The notes: a model not told the origin generated them from the letters alone. Numbered from the stretch's first letter, positions 43,437 through 52,352 are shown. The stretch is 64,000 bases of DNA from Arthrobacter sp. C2 (GCA_024207135.1 CP042428.1:558001-622000), one strand, 5' to 3'. Numbers and translations: made by a program.

Positions 43437-44036
43437 CTATCTCTGGTAGACGTTAAGCCTTTCGACAAGCCCGAATTTGACGGTTGGCCATTCGGCTTCG
43501 ATGATGGAGAACACCACGGTGTCACGGACGGTACCGTTCTCGAAGATCGTGTGATTGCGAAGAATGCCGTCTTGTTTGGCACCGAGTCGTTCGATTGCGC
43601 GCCGGGATTGGTGATTATGCCAATGCGCCCGGAACTCAACTGCAATGCACCCCAGTTCCTCGAACGCTCGCTGGAGCAAGAGCATTTTGGCTGCGGTGTT
43701 GATGCCCGTTCCTTGCGCTTTCGATCCGATCCAGGTTGACCCGATTTCCAGACGACGATTGGCTGGTTCCAGGTTCAAGTACGTAGTCATTCCCACCGCG
43801 CGAGAAGTCCGTGGATCGATGATGGCCCAGGGAACGATCCGACCCTCGGTGTGCAAGGCGATCCGGCGTTTGATTTCCTTTTCCATGGTCGCAGGAGAGG
43901 GGATATGCGTGTACCACGTCCGCCAAAGTTCATCGGTTTCAACCGCTGCGACGAGGTCGTCATGGTGTGTCTCGGAAAGCGGTTCGAGTCGAATGAACGG
44001 GCTTTCAAGCAGGGCTACGTCTGTAAAGTCCACCAC
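43437..44036 (-). CDS. GNAT N-acetyltransferase, RimJ/RimL type
   Basis: A 199-residue GNAT protein: N-terminal PFIRLEPLSETHHDDLVAAV, RAVGMTTYLNLEPANRRLEI, then the cofactor region STWIGSKAQGTGINTAAKML and VEFRAHWHNHQSRRAIERLG with LGAKQDGILRNH. These segments place it in the acetyltransferase_3 group of ribosomal-protein-type enzymes. Substrate unknown. Sole gene between repeats 15 and 16. Confidence 0.88.
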   Translation of the reverse strand: MVDFTDVALLESPFIRLEPLSETHHDDLVAAVETDELWRTWYTHIPSPATMEKEIKRRIALHTEGRIVPWAIIDPRTSRAVGMTTYLNLEPANRRLEIGSTWIGSKAQGTGINTAAKMLLLQRAFEELGCIAVEFRAHWHNHQSRRAIERLGAKQDGILRNHTIFENGTVRDTVVFSIIEAEWPTVKFGLVERLNVYQR

Positions 44037-44091
44037 TTGAGTCTAGCGTGGCTCAACATCAAGACGTTGTTCGGAATGAAGACTGGATGTG

Positions 44092-44118
44092 TCCCGTATG
44101 ACGGTCCTCTAACGGAAC
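44092..44118 (+). repeat. junction repeat copy 16
   Basis: Left arm TCCCGTATG, middle ACGGTCCTCT, right arm AACGGAAC. Weak in the core, but both arms and spacing fit. The last copy; the 517-bp stretch to the HMCES gene otherwise holds only the long diverged repeat. Confidence 0.5.
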
Positions 44119-44269
44119 GCACCATGAGTTGACCTGAAGCTTCATGAAATTCGCGATTCACAGGAAGATACCGACTCGTAAGGCCCGTCCGGTGAGATGT
44201 CCGGTCAGATGCCCGGCGAGCGGGCCCTAAAGGGAGCGAGATCTGAAGACGCACGGGCGTGATCGGTTC

Positions 44270-44350
44270 CTGTTCCGGTGGGTCGTGTTTAGCGAGGTAT
44301 TGCCAAACGGTCCAGGCGTCGTGAAATCGGTCCACTTGAGGTGAGATGTG
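44270..44350 (+). repeat. long diverged repeat, copy B
   Basis: Partner of 36005-36066, with a 20-bp insertion before the shared GGTGAGATG block. It lies just outside the last junction repeat. Confidence 0.5.
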
Positions 44351-44553
44351 ACAGACGGATTCGATATCTTCCGCAATATGGCATCGCCGCGATCCGACGA
44401 ACCGAACAAGCCCACATATTCGGGAGGTAGCGCGGCGACGTTTCGGTGGAACCGCGTAAACGATACGGTGTCTATGGAGTGCAGTGGTTCCGAGGTGCCA
44501 TAGCCCCGGAGCTGTTTCGATCAAGCGAAATGCAATATGAAGGGGCGATGGAA

Positions 44554-45309
44554 ATGTGCGGTAGGTACGTGATGGCCAAGGCCATCGGAGACCTTGTCGC
44601 GGAGGCCGAGGCCGAAGCGGATGCAAACCTCGAGCTGCGGCAGTCCTGGAACATCGCCCCGACCACCGACGTGCCGATCGTGCTGGAGCGGCTGATCGAC
44701 GGGAAGCTGCACCGGCAGGTGCATGTGGCCAAGTGGGGGCTGGTGCCGGGGTGGGCCAAGGAAGCATCCGTGGGCGTGCGGGCGTTCAATGCCCGCAGCG
44801 AGACCGTGACCGAGAAGCCGACCTTCCGTGCCGCGGCGAAGGCCCGGCGCTGCGCGGTCCCGGCCGAGGGGTACTACGAATGGCTGGCCGGGGACACCCC
44901 CAAGGCCAAGAAGCGCCCGTTCTACGTCCACCCCGCCGACAAGTCCTTGATCTTCTTTGCCGGGCTCTACGAATGGTGGAAGGACCCGTCCAAGGAGGAT
45001 GGCGACCCTGACCAGTGGCTGCTCTCCACCACGATCCTCACCTGCCCGTCCCCGGCAGCCGACTCGGAATCCGAGGTGTTGGCGAAGCTGCACGGCCTGC
45101 ATGACAGGTTGCCGATCCCGCTGTCGAAGGACGCCATGGCCGAATGGCTGGACCCCGAGGACAAGAGCGCGGCCGAGCTCGTGGAGATGGCGCGCGCCGG
45201 TGCCGACGAGGTTGCCTCAGGCTGGGAGTTGCGCGAGGTCGATTCCGCGGTCGGCAACGTCCGCAACGACGGGCCTGAACTCGTAGAGGAGCACTCGGGA
45301 CTGTTCTGA
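44554..45309 (+). CDS. SOS-response-associated HMCES/YedK protein
   Basis: A 251-residue SRAP domain protein that crosslinks to abasic sites in single-stranded DNA. The start is fixed by chemistry: the catalytic Cys must be residue 2, and ATG 44554 gives MCGRYVMAKA. Other active-site residues are visible as Asn79 in FNARSE, Glu105 in VPAEGYYEW and the His in LHGLHDRLPIPL. The frame is open to 44446 but those residues would block the Cys. Confidence 0.92.
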   Translation: MCGRYVMAKAIGDLVAEAEAEADANLELRQSWNIAPTTDVPIVLERLIDGKLHRQVHVAKWGLVPGWAKEASVGVRAFNARSETVTEKPTFRAAAKARRCAVPAEGYYEWLAGDTPKAKKRPFYVHPADKSLIFFAGLYEWWKDPSKEDGDPDQWLLSTTILTCPSPAADSESEVLAKLHGLHDRLPIPLSKDAMAEWLDPEDKSAAELVEMARAGADEVASGWELREVDSAVGNVRNDGPELVEEHSGLF

Positions 45310-45427
45310 GGCTGAGCCCGCCTCCCGCCGGCTACGTACGACTGCGTATGGCCCCGGCCGCGCCCCCGGGGAAGACTGGTGCCTGTCGGTGCGAAGGGAA
45401 CGCGCCACCAACCTTGGAGGAATCAAC

Positions 45428-45916
45428 ATGGGTATCAGGACTTGGGGGATCCGGGCGGCTGCGGCCACCGGGGCCGTGGCATTGGTGTCGGTGGTGGCGG
45501 CGCCGGCGGCGCTGGCGCACGAATGCTTCAAGAAGCAGTGGAGCGATGCGGCCTACGCACAGCAGCTGCAACAAAAGCGTTGGATGCCGCTGGACGTGCT
45601 GGCCGAGCAGTTCATCATCGCGGAGGTTGCCCCGGATTGCGTGGGCAAGATCGATCTGGCCCCCTACCTGGAGCCGTGGATGGAAGCCGAGGGCATCTCG
45701 CATGTGCCGCTGATCTATATGAACTCGAGCATCTCGGAGAACTCGTTTGCCGCTTGGGCCAACGCGTCCGGGAACTCGGGCCCGGGACTGCTCGGCTCGG
45801 GCAAGGAGAGCCGTGCCATCGGCTACATCGGGAACCACATCGGTGCCCTGGATCAGCTGCTGGGCCAGGCGCTGGGCGATGCGGTGTCAAGCGGGGTGTG
45901 TGAATTCCCGGCGTAG
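45428..45916 (+). CDS. secreted protein of unknown function
   Basis: A 162-residue exported protein. Signal peptide about residues 1-31 (IRAAAATGAVALVSVVAAPA, cleavage after ALA). The mature part starts HECFKKQWSDAAYAQQLQQK and has three Cys residues. A GGAGG site precedes the ATG with good spacing. No family recognised. Its 3' end overlaps the convergent LuxR gene by 64 bp. Confidence 0.7.
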   Translation: MGIRTWGIRAAAATGAVALVSVVAAPAALAHECFKKQWSDAAYAQQLQQKRWMPLDVLAEQFIIAEVAPDCVGKIDLAPYLEPWMEAEGISHVPLIYMNSSISENSFAAWANASGNSGPGLLGSGKESRAIGYIGNHIGALDQLLGQALGDAVSSGVCEFPA

Positions 45917-46704
45917 ACTCCGGGACGAACATCGGCACCGGCGGGCTGCCGGGGGAGCAGCCCGCATTGCTGGGCGCGGAGGACCGCCGACAGGCGGTCC
46001 ACCGCGCCCAGTTTTCGGTACAGGTTCTCCTGGTGCTTGTGCACCGTGCGGTGCGAGACGCCCAGCCGGGTGGCGATGCCGTGGGCCGTGCAGCCCCGGG
46101 CCACCAGGGCAAGGACCAACAGCTCGCGCGCGGTCAGTGGGCGCTCCGGTTCGGCCGCGGGTCCGGGCAGCAGGGATTCGAGGAGGTGGATGTGCGTATC
46201 CAGGCCGCGCACGATCGGCTGGAGGAAGCGTGCGGACTGGCGGTCGGAATCCCGGTAGACCCCGTCGCTGACGAAGCCGTAGGTTGCAGACTGCGTTTCG
46301 GCCGTGCCCAGCGGCAGCGAGAGCTGGTGCCGGCCCACGCCGAGCCGCTCGATCATGGAGTCGGCGAACTCGGAGATCGCCCAGCCTCGCTCGCAGACCT
46401 CAAGCAGGGTCACCGGCGCGGTGTCGGAGGTGGTGTTGTGGTACGCGAACATCGGGTGGTCGGCACCTGCCCGCTGCGCAGCCAGTTCCCAGGCCGCGGT
46501 GTCGAGCACGGGGTAGTTCCCGAAGATCGAGACCTCGCTGAGTCCGCCCGGGGCAGCCAGCGGGGCCTTCACTGCCGCAAACGCGTGAAACGACTCCAGC
46601 AGGGCTTCGTTCAACAGTTTCCGGGCCGTTCCCGGGTCCGTTTCCTGCAGTATCCCGGCGGCGGTGTCGAGCCATCGTTCACGAAGGCGGCTAATGTTGT
46701 CCAT
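45853..46704 (-). CDS. solo LuxR-type regulator
   Basis: A 283-residue regulator with an N-terminal sensor-like domain (about 1-190) and a LuxR helix-turn-helix: LTARELLVLALVARGCTAHG, IATRLGVSHRTVHKHQENLY. No receiver domain is evident. It ends in a short tail unlike the HTH core. It is the first of two neighbouring LuxR genes of similar design on this strand, separated by 123 bp. Confidence 0.87.
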   Translation of the reverse strand: MDNISRLRERWLDTAAGILQETDPGTARKLLNEALLESFHAFAAVKAPLAAPGGLSEVSIFGNYPVLDTAAWELAAQRAGADHPMFAYHNTTSDTAPVTLLEVCERGWAISEFADSMIERLGVGRHQLSLPLGTAETQSATYGFVSDGVYRDSDRQSARFLQPIVRGLDTHIHLLESLLPGPAAEPERPLTARELLVLALVARGCTAHGIATRLGVSHRTVHKHQENLYRKLGAVDRLSAVLRAQQCGLLPRQPAGADVRPGVYAGNSHTPLDTASPSAWPSS

Positions 46705-46827
46705 GCAGGTGGTCCCCTCCCAAGCACGCTGCGACGAAGTACCCGTTGGGGGACATGCTACGCTGCCCCGAGCCCGGGCGGGAGGGGCGCTGGGCGGTGC
46801 CTCCCGCTGTGCCGTTGCGCCGCTGGG

Positions 46828-47898
46828 TCAGTGGCCGGCGGCCATGGCCACCAGGGCGCCGCGGCTTTGCACCCCGCACTTGGCAAAGAGGGACTTGAAG
46901 TCGTCCTGGACGGTGTACCTGCCGATGCCCAGGGCGCGGGCCAACGCAGCGGTGTCCAGCCCGCTCGCGGCAAGTCCGAGCAGCTGGCTTTCGCGCGGGC
47001 TCAGGGCGAAACACCTCCCAAAGACCGCCATGCGCTCGGCGGGCAAAGCGTCCTGGATGGTCACCGCGATGGGTGCCGGAGCCCTGTCCGCCGGAGTGTT
47101 CATGCGGGTTGCCGACAAGCGCGCCCAGACCCCGGAGCCCACGTGGACCAGCGAACCGGCCGGGTGCGCATCGATGCCGCGCTCTTGGGCCAGTAATTGG
47201 GCGGCCACGTTGAGCACCTCCGCCGGGATGCCCTGGTGCGGGCGGGGCCCGGGTTGCAGCAGCTCCAGCCAGAGGTTCGCGGTTTCGGTCTGGCTGATGA
47301 TGCCCAGGTTTTCGGCCAGCACCAGCACCGCCTGGGGGTGGGGCGGTGCTGCGCCACCGTTGCCGGCCTGGAACTGCCTCGCCGAGCAATGCCGCAGGCC
47401 GGCGGTGATCGCCGGGGCCAGCGATGACAGCTGTTCCGCCTCGGCGGCGGTGAACACGCCGTCCCCGTGGCCCCGCCACAAATCAAGCCAGCCCCAGGTG
47501 CCCCACCTGTCCGCGAAAACAATCGACAGGACATCGGTGATCGAGTGCCTGCGCAGGACCCCGGCCCAGGACTCGCTGCGGGACAGCTCGCCGTCGGTGG
47601 CCGCGGCCAGCGAGACGGCGCGCGCCGGGGCAGCTGGCAGGGTGGTCCACCGGTTCAGCGCCGTGGCGTACTTCAGGGTGATCAACAGGGGCAGTTCCGC
47701 TGTGCCCGGGACCTGAGCCATCGGGGAGATCCCGACAGTGGTGATCGGGTCGGCCAACGGCCACACCCAGGCCTCATGCCCGATCGAGGCCGAGAGTTCC
47801 TCGAGCACCTCACGGCGGTAGGCGTGGCTCTCGAGCCGTGCCTCATCGAGCGCCGTGACACGTTGGATAAGGCGTTCGGCGGCCCACCTGCTTCCCAT
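46828..47898 (-). CDS. solo LuxR-type regulator
   Basis: A 356-residue regulator from ATG 47898 (MGSRWAAERLIQRVTALDEA). A GAF-like sensor domain (about 10-200, with FADRWGTWGWLDLWRGHGDG) and a second variable region precede the C-terminal helix-turn-helix LSPRESQLLGLAASGLDTAA, LARALGIGRYTVQDDFKSLF. The frame is open to 47979 but the first part is poor coding sequence. Signal and targets unknown. Confidence 0.87.
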   Translation of the reverse strand: MGSRWAAERLIQRVTALDEARLESHAYRREVLEELSASIGHEAWVWPLADPITTVGISPMAQVPGTAELPLLITLKYATALNRWTTLPAAPARAVSLAAATDGELSRSESWAGVLRRHSITDVLSIVFADRWGTWGWLDLWRGHGDGVFTAAEAEQLSSLAPAITAGLRHCSARQFQAGNGGAAPPHPQAVLVLAENLGIISQTETANLWLELLQPGPRPHQGIPAEVLNVAAQLLAQERGIDAHPAGSLVHVGSGVWARLSATRMNTPADRAPAPIAVTIQDALPAERMAVFGRCFALSPRESQLLGLAASGLDTAALARALGIGRYTVQDDFKSLFAKCGVQSRGALVAMAAGH

Positions 47899-48031
47899 GT
47901 GACAAGTATGCGCGCCGGCCCCATGCCGGGAGGATGTCCGGGTGCGGGTGGACCCCAGAAAACTGGGATGGCGGGCCACCGGGGGCTGCGCCTACGCTCA
48001 GGCCATCGGCACCAAGGGAAAGGAAGCCACG

Positions 48032-48328
48032 ATGTATACGCTTCAGATAGAACACGGAGTGAAGGACTTCGAGATGTGGAAGGGGGCGTACGGCAACGAC
48101 CCGCTGGGGCGGATCCGCTCCGGCGTCCTGGCCGAACGCATCTTCCGTCCCGTCGATGACCGGCACTACGTGGTGCTGGACCTCGACTTCGCCTCGCACG
48201 CGCAGGCCCAGGAGTTCCTGGACCGGCTGCGGTCGGATGTCTGGGCCATTCCCTCGGCTTCGCCCGCGCTGGCCTCGGGACCCAAGACGCGGATCGTGGA
48301 GCAGGTGGATGGTGACAGCCGGGCCTAA
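48032..48328 (+). CDS. hypothetical protein, ABM-like fold
   Basis: A 98-residue protein beginning MYTLQIEHGVKDFEMWKGAY; the pattern ...YVVLDLDFASHAQAQEFLDR resembles ferredoxin-like (antibiotic monooxygenase / stress dimeric) proteins. An AAGGAAG site precedes the ATG. Divergent from the LuxR gene. Confidence 0.65.
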   Translation: MYTLQIEHGVKDFEMWKGAYGNDPLGRIRSGVLAERIFRPVDDRHYVVLDLDFASHAQAQEFLDRLRSDVWAIPSASPALASGPKTRIVEQVDGDSRA

Positions 48329-48465
48329 GCGACCTGTCGGATGCCCCTCCGGACCCGGCGGCTCGCCCGTCGGATCCAGGGGCATCCAGCCCTGCGGCAC
48401 GCGAAAAGGAAAGGCGCCCTGGGAGGGTATCCCTCATCCGGACGGCCACCCGTACGCTTAAGGAC

Positions 48466-49362
48466 ATGGATAACAGGTCGGAAGTGCGCGAGTTCCTGAT
48501 GTCGCGCCGGGCCAAGGTCACCCCGGAGCGTGCCGGCCTGCCGGTGTACGGCAACCGGAGGGTTGCCGGCCTGCGCCGCGGCGAGGTGGCAAGCCTCGCA
48601 GGAGTCAGCGTGGAGTACTACGCGAAGCTTGAACGCGGAGCGATTGCCGGGGCCTCGTCGTCGGTATTGGACGCACTGGCCCGCGCCCTGATGCTCAGCG
48701 AGACCGAGCGGGCGCACCTGTTCGACCTGGCCCGCGCCGCCGACGGCATACCGACCTCGGGGCGCCAACGCCGCCCCGCGTCCCCTGCCCGGCCGCCGCG
48801 TGAATCCCTGCAGTGGGTCATGGACTCGATGAAGGACTCCGTGGCCTTCGTGCGCAACGAGGCCCAGGACCTGCTGGCCGTCAACGAACTGGGCAGCGCG
48901 TTCTATTCGCCGGTGATCGGCGACGGCGGCGGACGGACGCCGAACCTTGCCAGGTTCCAGTTCCTGGACCCCGCGTCCAAGGACTTCTACCCGGACTGGG
49001 AGCTGTTCGCGCAAATGTGCGTAGCCATCATCCGGAACGAGGCGGGGAAGGACCCGCAGCACCGCGGCATCCAGGATCTGGTCGGCGAACTGTCCACCCA
49101 AAGCGGGAGCTTCCGCACCCTGTGGGCCGCCCACGACGTGCGCACCCACGGCACGGGAACCAAGCGGTTCAACCACCCCGAGGTGGGGGAGCTGGTCCTG
49201 GCCTACGAGGAACTGGCCATCACCGCAGACCCGGGGCTGAAGCTCATGGTCTACACGGCACAACCGGGCTCGGAATCCCACCAGAAGCTCCAGCTGCTCG
49301 GTTCATGGAACAAGACCCGCATCGCCAACAACCCCGCTCTTCGCGCAGGGGAAAGGAAATAG
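48466..49362 (+). CDS. XRE family regulator with MmyB-like domain
   Basis: A 298-residue regulator. N-terminal helix-turn-helix with GLRRGEVASLAGVSVEYYAK and LERGAIAGASSSVLDALARA, then a MmyB-like ligand domain (FYSPVIGD, YPDWELFAQMCVAIIRNEAG, HHDVRTHGTG-like AAHDVRTHGTGTKRFNHPEV). Such regulators often sense fatty-acid-like ligands and control adjacent oxidoreductases. Its stop is 5 bp before the cupin start, so they form an operon. Confidence 0.88.
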   Translation: MDNRSEVREFLMSRRAKVTPERAGLPVYGNRRVAGLRRGEVASLAGVSVEYYAKLERGAIAGASSSVLDALARALMLSETERAHLFDLARAADGIPTSGRQRRPASPARPPRESLQWVMDSMKDSVAFVRNEAQDLLAVNELGSAFYSPVIGDGGGRTPNLARFQFLDPASKDFYPDWELFAQMCVAIIRNEAGKDPQHRGIQDLVGELSTQSGSFRTLWAAHDVRTHGTGTKRFNHPEVGELVLAYEELAITADPGLKLMVYTAQPGSESHQKLQLLGSWNKTRIANNPALRAGERK

Positions 49363-49367
49363 AAACC

Positions 49368-49790
49368 GTGGCACACAAATTCCTGCCCAAGGCCCCGACC
49401 ACCAAGAACGGCCCGGAGCAGTTCACCGGCGACGTCTGGGTGGACCCCATCGCCTCTCCGCAGGAGGAAGGCCAAGGGATGATCGTCGCCCGGGTCCGCT
49501 TCGCCCCCGGGGCCCACACGGCATGGCACTCCCACGCCAGGGGCCGGACCCTGCACGTGACCAGTGGTGTCGCCCTGTTCGGCACGCGCGACGGCACGGT
49601 CGTGGAAGCTGTGCCCGGCGAAACCGTGTACTGCCCCGCGGGGGAGGAACACTGGCACGGCGCCACGCCGGAAGACTTCATGGAGCACCTGGCGATGCTT
49701 GAGAACGCGGATGACCCTTCGCAGACCACCCGGTGGCTCGAACACGTCGCCGAGGGCGACTACCGCCGCCCGGGCAGCGGCAAGGCCTAG
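49368..49790 (+). CDS. cupin domain protein
   Basis: A 140-residue single-cupin protein starting at GTG 49368 (VAHKFLPKAPTT). Metal ligands fit the cupin motifs: GAHTAWHSHARGRTLHVTSG and GEEHWHGATPEDFMEHLAML. Tail GDYRRPGSGKA is hydrophilic. Probably a small-molecule binding or isomerase/oxygenase type protein; coupled to the XRE regulator upstream. Confidence 0.87.
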   Translation: MAHKFLPKAPTTKNGPEQFTGDVWVDPIASPQEEGQGMIVARVRFAPGAHTAWHSHARGRTLHVTSGVALFGTRDGTVVEAVPGETVYCPAGEEHWHGATPEDFMEHLAMLENADDPSQTTRWLEHVAEGDYRRPGSGKA

Positions 49791-49922
49791 ACACTGTCAG
49801 GGGCACGGATGGGGCAAGGCGTGACGCGCGGTCCGGGAGCAGCGCGCCCCTGCATTTTGCCGGACTCGAAGGCATCAACCGGTGCGGTCAACTTGAACCG
49901 CCACCCGAATGACAAGGACACC

Positions 49923-50492
49923 ATGGAACTCAACGACCTGATCGCCCAGCTGGATGCCGGGCACACCATCACGGGGGACTCGCCCCTGCACGGCATCATG
50001 CACCGGGTCAGCCAGGAAGCGCTGCGCATCACCGGCGAGCTCAACGGCGGTTACCACGAGCCGGAGCGGGTCCGGGAGCTGCTCGCGCAGCTGACCGGGA
50101 AACCGGTGGATGAAAGCGTGACCCTCTTCCCGCCCTTCAACGCCGACTTCGGCAGGAACATCACCCTGGGGAAGCGGATCTTCATCAACGCCGGGTGCAA
50201 GTTCCAGGACCAGGGCGGGGTAACCATCGGGGACGGCACGCTCATCGGGCACAACGTGGTGATCGCAACGCTGAACCACGACCTCGCCCCGAGCCGCCGC
50301 GCGGACATGCATCCGGCACCCGTGGTGATCGGGCGCAACGTGTGGATCGGCTCCAACGCCACCATCCTGCCCGGGGTCAGCGTCGGGGACGACGCCGTGG
50401 TGGCTGCCGCCTCCGTCGTCACCAGGGACGTGCCGGCCGGAGCCGTGGTGGTGGGTTCCCCCGCACGGGTGGTGCGCACCGTCACCGGGTAG
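49923..50492 (+). CDS. hexapeptide-repeat O-acetyltransferase (maltose/galactoside type)
   Basis: A 189-residue left-handed beta-helix acetyltransferase. The N-terminal helical cap is followed by PFNADFGRNITLGKRIFINA, GGVTIGDGTLIGHNVVIATL, the catalytic His in LNHDLAPSRR, and VIGRNVWIGSNATILPGVSV ending VGSPARVVR. The complete order of repeats shows it is intact, unlike the related copy at 59.8 kb. Sugar acceptor unknown. ATG 49923 is chosen; the frame opens at 49809. Confidence 0.88.
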   Translation: MELNDLIAQLDAGHTITGDSPLHGIMHRVSQEALRITGELNGGYHEPERVRELLAQLTGKPVDESVTLFPPFNADFGRNITLGKRIFINAGCKFQDQGGVTIGDGTLIGHNVVIATLNHDLAPSRRADMHPAPVVIGRNVWIGSNATILPGVSVGDDAVVAAASVVTRDVPAGAVVVGSPARVVRTVTG

Positions 50493-50504
50493 CGTGCACC
50501 GGAG

Positions 50505-51786
50505 TCACCGGGGGCGTTGCCGTTCTTCGCCTGCCGCCGCGGCTGCGGTGTCCGGCACCCCGGGGCCGGGCACGGCCCCGGGGTGCCCGCGCCGCAGCAT
50601 GGCCAGCGCACAGGCGGCGACCACCGTGCCGGCAACGAGCATCAGCCAGCGGTAGTCCACCACCGCCACCAGCAGTGCGCCCGCCGCGATCGACGCCAGT
50701 TGCGGGACGTTGAGCACCAGGTTGGTGGCGGCTGCGGCCCTGCCCTGCAGCCGCGCAGGGGTCATGCGCTGGCGGGTGGTCACCAGCGCCACGAAGATCC
50801 ATGGCACACCCACGCCGGCCAGGAACAGCGCGGGGATGACGAAGGCCAGCAGCAACCCGGGGCCGGCGACCAGCGGCACCAGATCGGACGCCGCGGCAAA
50901 CGCCGCCAGCGCGACCAATGCCAGCCCCAGGCCGACTGCCCGGCCCGGCCCGGCCCTGCGCATCAGCGTAGCCGCGGTCAGGCCGCCAAGAATGCTCCCT
51001 GCTCCCTGCAGGCTCATGAGCACCCCGAAGAATGCCGGTTCCAGGCCCAGGCCCTTGTCGATAAGTTCGAAGAGTGCCGAGTCGAACATCCCGATGACGC
51101 CCAGCGCGGTTGCGGTGACCAGCACCATGCGCCACAGCAACGGGATCCGGACCAGGTGGCGGAACCCGGCGGAGTTCTCGTGCCAGAACCCGCCGCGTTC
51201 GGAGGCCGCCTCGGGGGCCGATTCCTGCACGGAGACCGTCAGCAACAGGAGTGCGGTGAGCAACAGCACCCCGGCGACGCCCAGGGCCAGCGCGTCGCCG
51301 CCCCACACCGTGTAGAGGGCCGCGCCCAGCAGGGGAGTGAAGATCCGCAGCCCCTGGTCGATCGTGGAGAGCATCCCGTTGGCGCTGTCCAGGTGCTCGT
51401 CATCGAGCATGTCGCGCACCAGCCCGGACTGGGCTGCGCCGTTGAGGATTCCCAGCAGTCCATAGCTGAATGCCACCGCGTAGATCAGCCAGAGGTCCCC
51501 GGGTCCGGCGACCAGCAGGAGCAGCAGGGCGCTGCCGGCGGACAGCGCGTTGCCCGCCACCAGTAGCCTGCGGCGTTCGAACCTGTCGGCGAGCGTTCCG
51601 ACCAGCGGGGAAAAGACAATGGGCAGTCCCAGTGCCAGGAACACGAGGCCGGCCGCGCTCGAGGAACCGCAGATGTCCTTGGCCCAGATGGACAGGGTCA
51701 GGAATCAGGGCGCTGTCGGCGAGGTTGCCGATGGTCCAGACGCCGGTGAACCTGCGGAAGACCAGGATGGACAGCAGCGCTTTCAC
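50505..51786 (-). pseudogene. MFS transporter with a frameshift
   Basis: A major-facilitator exporter broken near its N terminus. From ATG 51786 the protein reads MKALLSILVFRRFTGVWTIG and ends the first frame after NLADSAL; the reading then continues in another frame as LTLSIWAKDICG and on through FLALGLPIVFSPLVGTLADR to the stop at 50505. One extra base at about 51704 explains the shift. About eleven further helices are intact. It could be a natural mutation or a sequencing error. The start overlaps the stop of the ArsR-type regulator (ATGA). Confidence 0.82.
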
Positions 51787-52352
51787 GACTCATCGCCCTT
51801 GCGGATGAGGTCGTGGGCCAGGGTGGTGGCCATGAAGACGCGCACGGGGGCGGACGCAGCTGGGCGCCGGGTCGGGTCGGTGATGCGATCCAGGAACGGG
51901 GCAATGAGTTCGTTGTACCGCTCATTGAGGGTGTCGGCTTCCTCGGGGGTCAGGAACAGCGTCGAACCGGCCTCGAACAGGTGCCCCTTCCAGGTTTCGG
52001 GAACCGGCAGGTGCCGTCCGGCACGCAGGCGTTCGAATTCCCAGTTTTGGAGCATGTCGCCAAGGGCCAGGGCTGCCGACAGGGAATCCGGGTCCACCTT
52101 GTTCCGGTCCAGGTTCTGGGTGACGTCGGTGATTTGCCAGGGCCTGTTGCGACCGGTGGCTCCGGGTGCGCGCTCAATGTAACCGTGCTCGGCCAGGGTG
52201 CGCAGGTGGAACGAGCAGTTGGCCGGGCTTTCGCCGACGTACTCGCTGCAGCGGGCTGCGGTGATCGGGCCCTGGGTGCCGACAAGCTCCAGGAGCCGGA
52301 TGCGCAGGGGATGGGCCAGTGCCCGCATGGCCTTGGGGTCGGTGATGTCCAT
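51783..52352 (-). CDS. ArsR-type winged-helix repressor
   Basis: A 189-residue protein with an N-terminal HTH_20/ArsR-like winged helix: DPKAMRALAHPLRIRLLELV, CSEYVGESPANCSFHLRTLA and GYIERAPGATGRNRPWQ in the wing. The C-terminal half is helical and probably binds a ligand. It is co-transcribed with the MFS exporter and preceded by a clear operator, so it likely represses the pair until the exported compound is bound. Confidence 0.88.
   Translation of the reverse strand: MDITDPKAMRALAHPLRIRLLELVGTQGPITAARCSEYVGESPANCSFHLRTLAEHGYIERAPGATGRNRPWQITDVTQNLDRNKVDPDSLSAALALGDMLQNWEFERLRAGRHLPVPETWKGHLFEAGSTLFLTPEEADTLNERYNELIAPFLDRITDPTRRPAASAPVRVFMATTLAHDLIRKGDES

Noticed and set aside
29320-44118. 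Classical integron attC sites
   Set aside because: The junction repeats are palindromic and regularly placed, but I cannot find the RYYYAAC and GTTRRRY boxes or an intI gene, so calling it an integron would go beyond the evidence.
29320-44118. CRISPR array
   Set aside because: Copies are too diverged and are separated by whole genes, not by uniform spacers.
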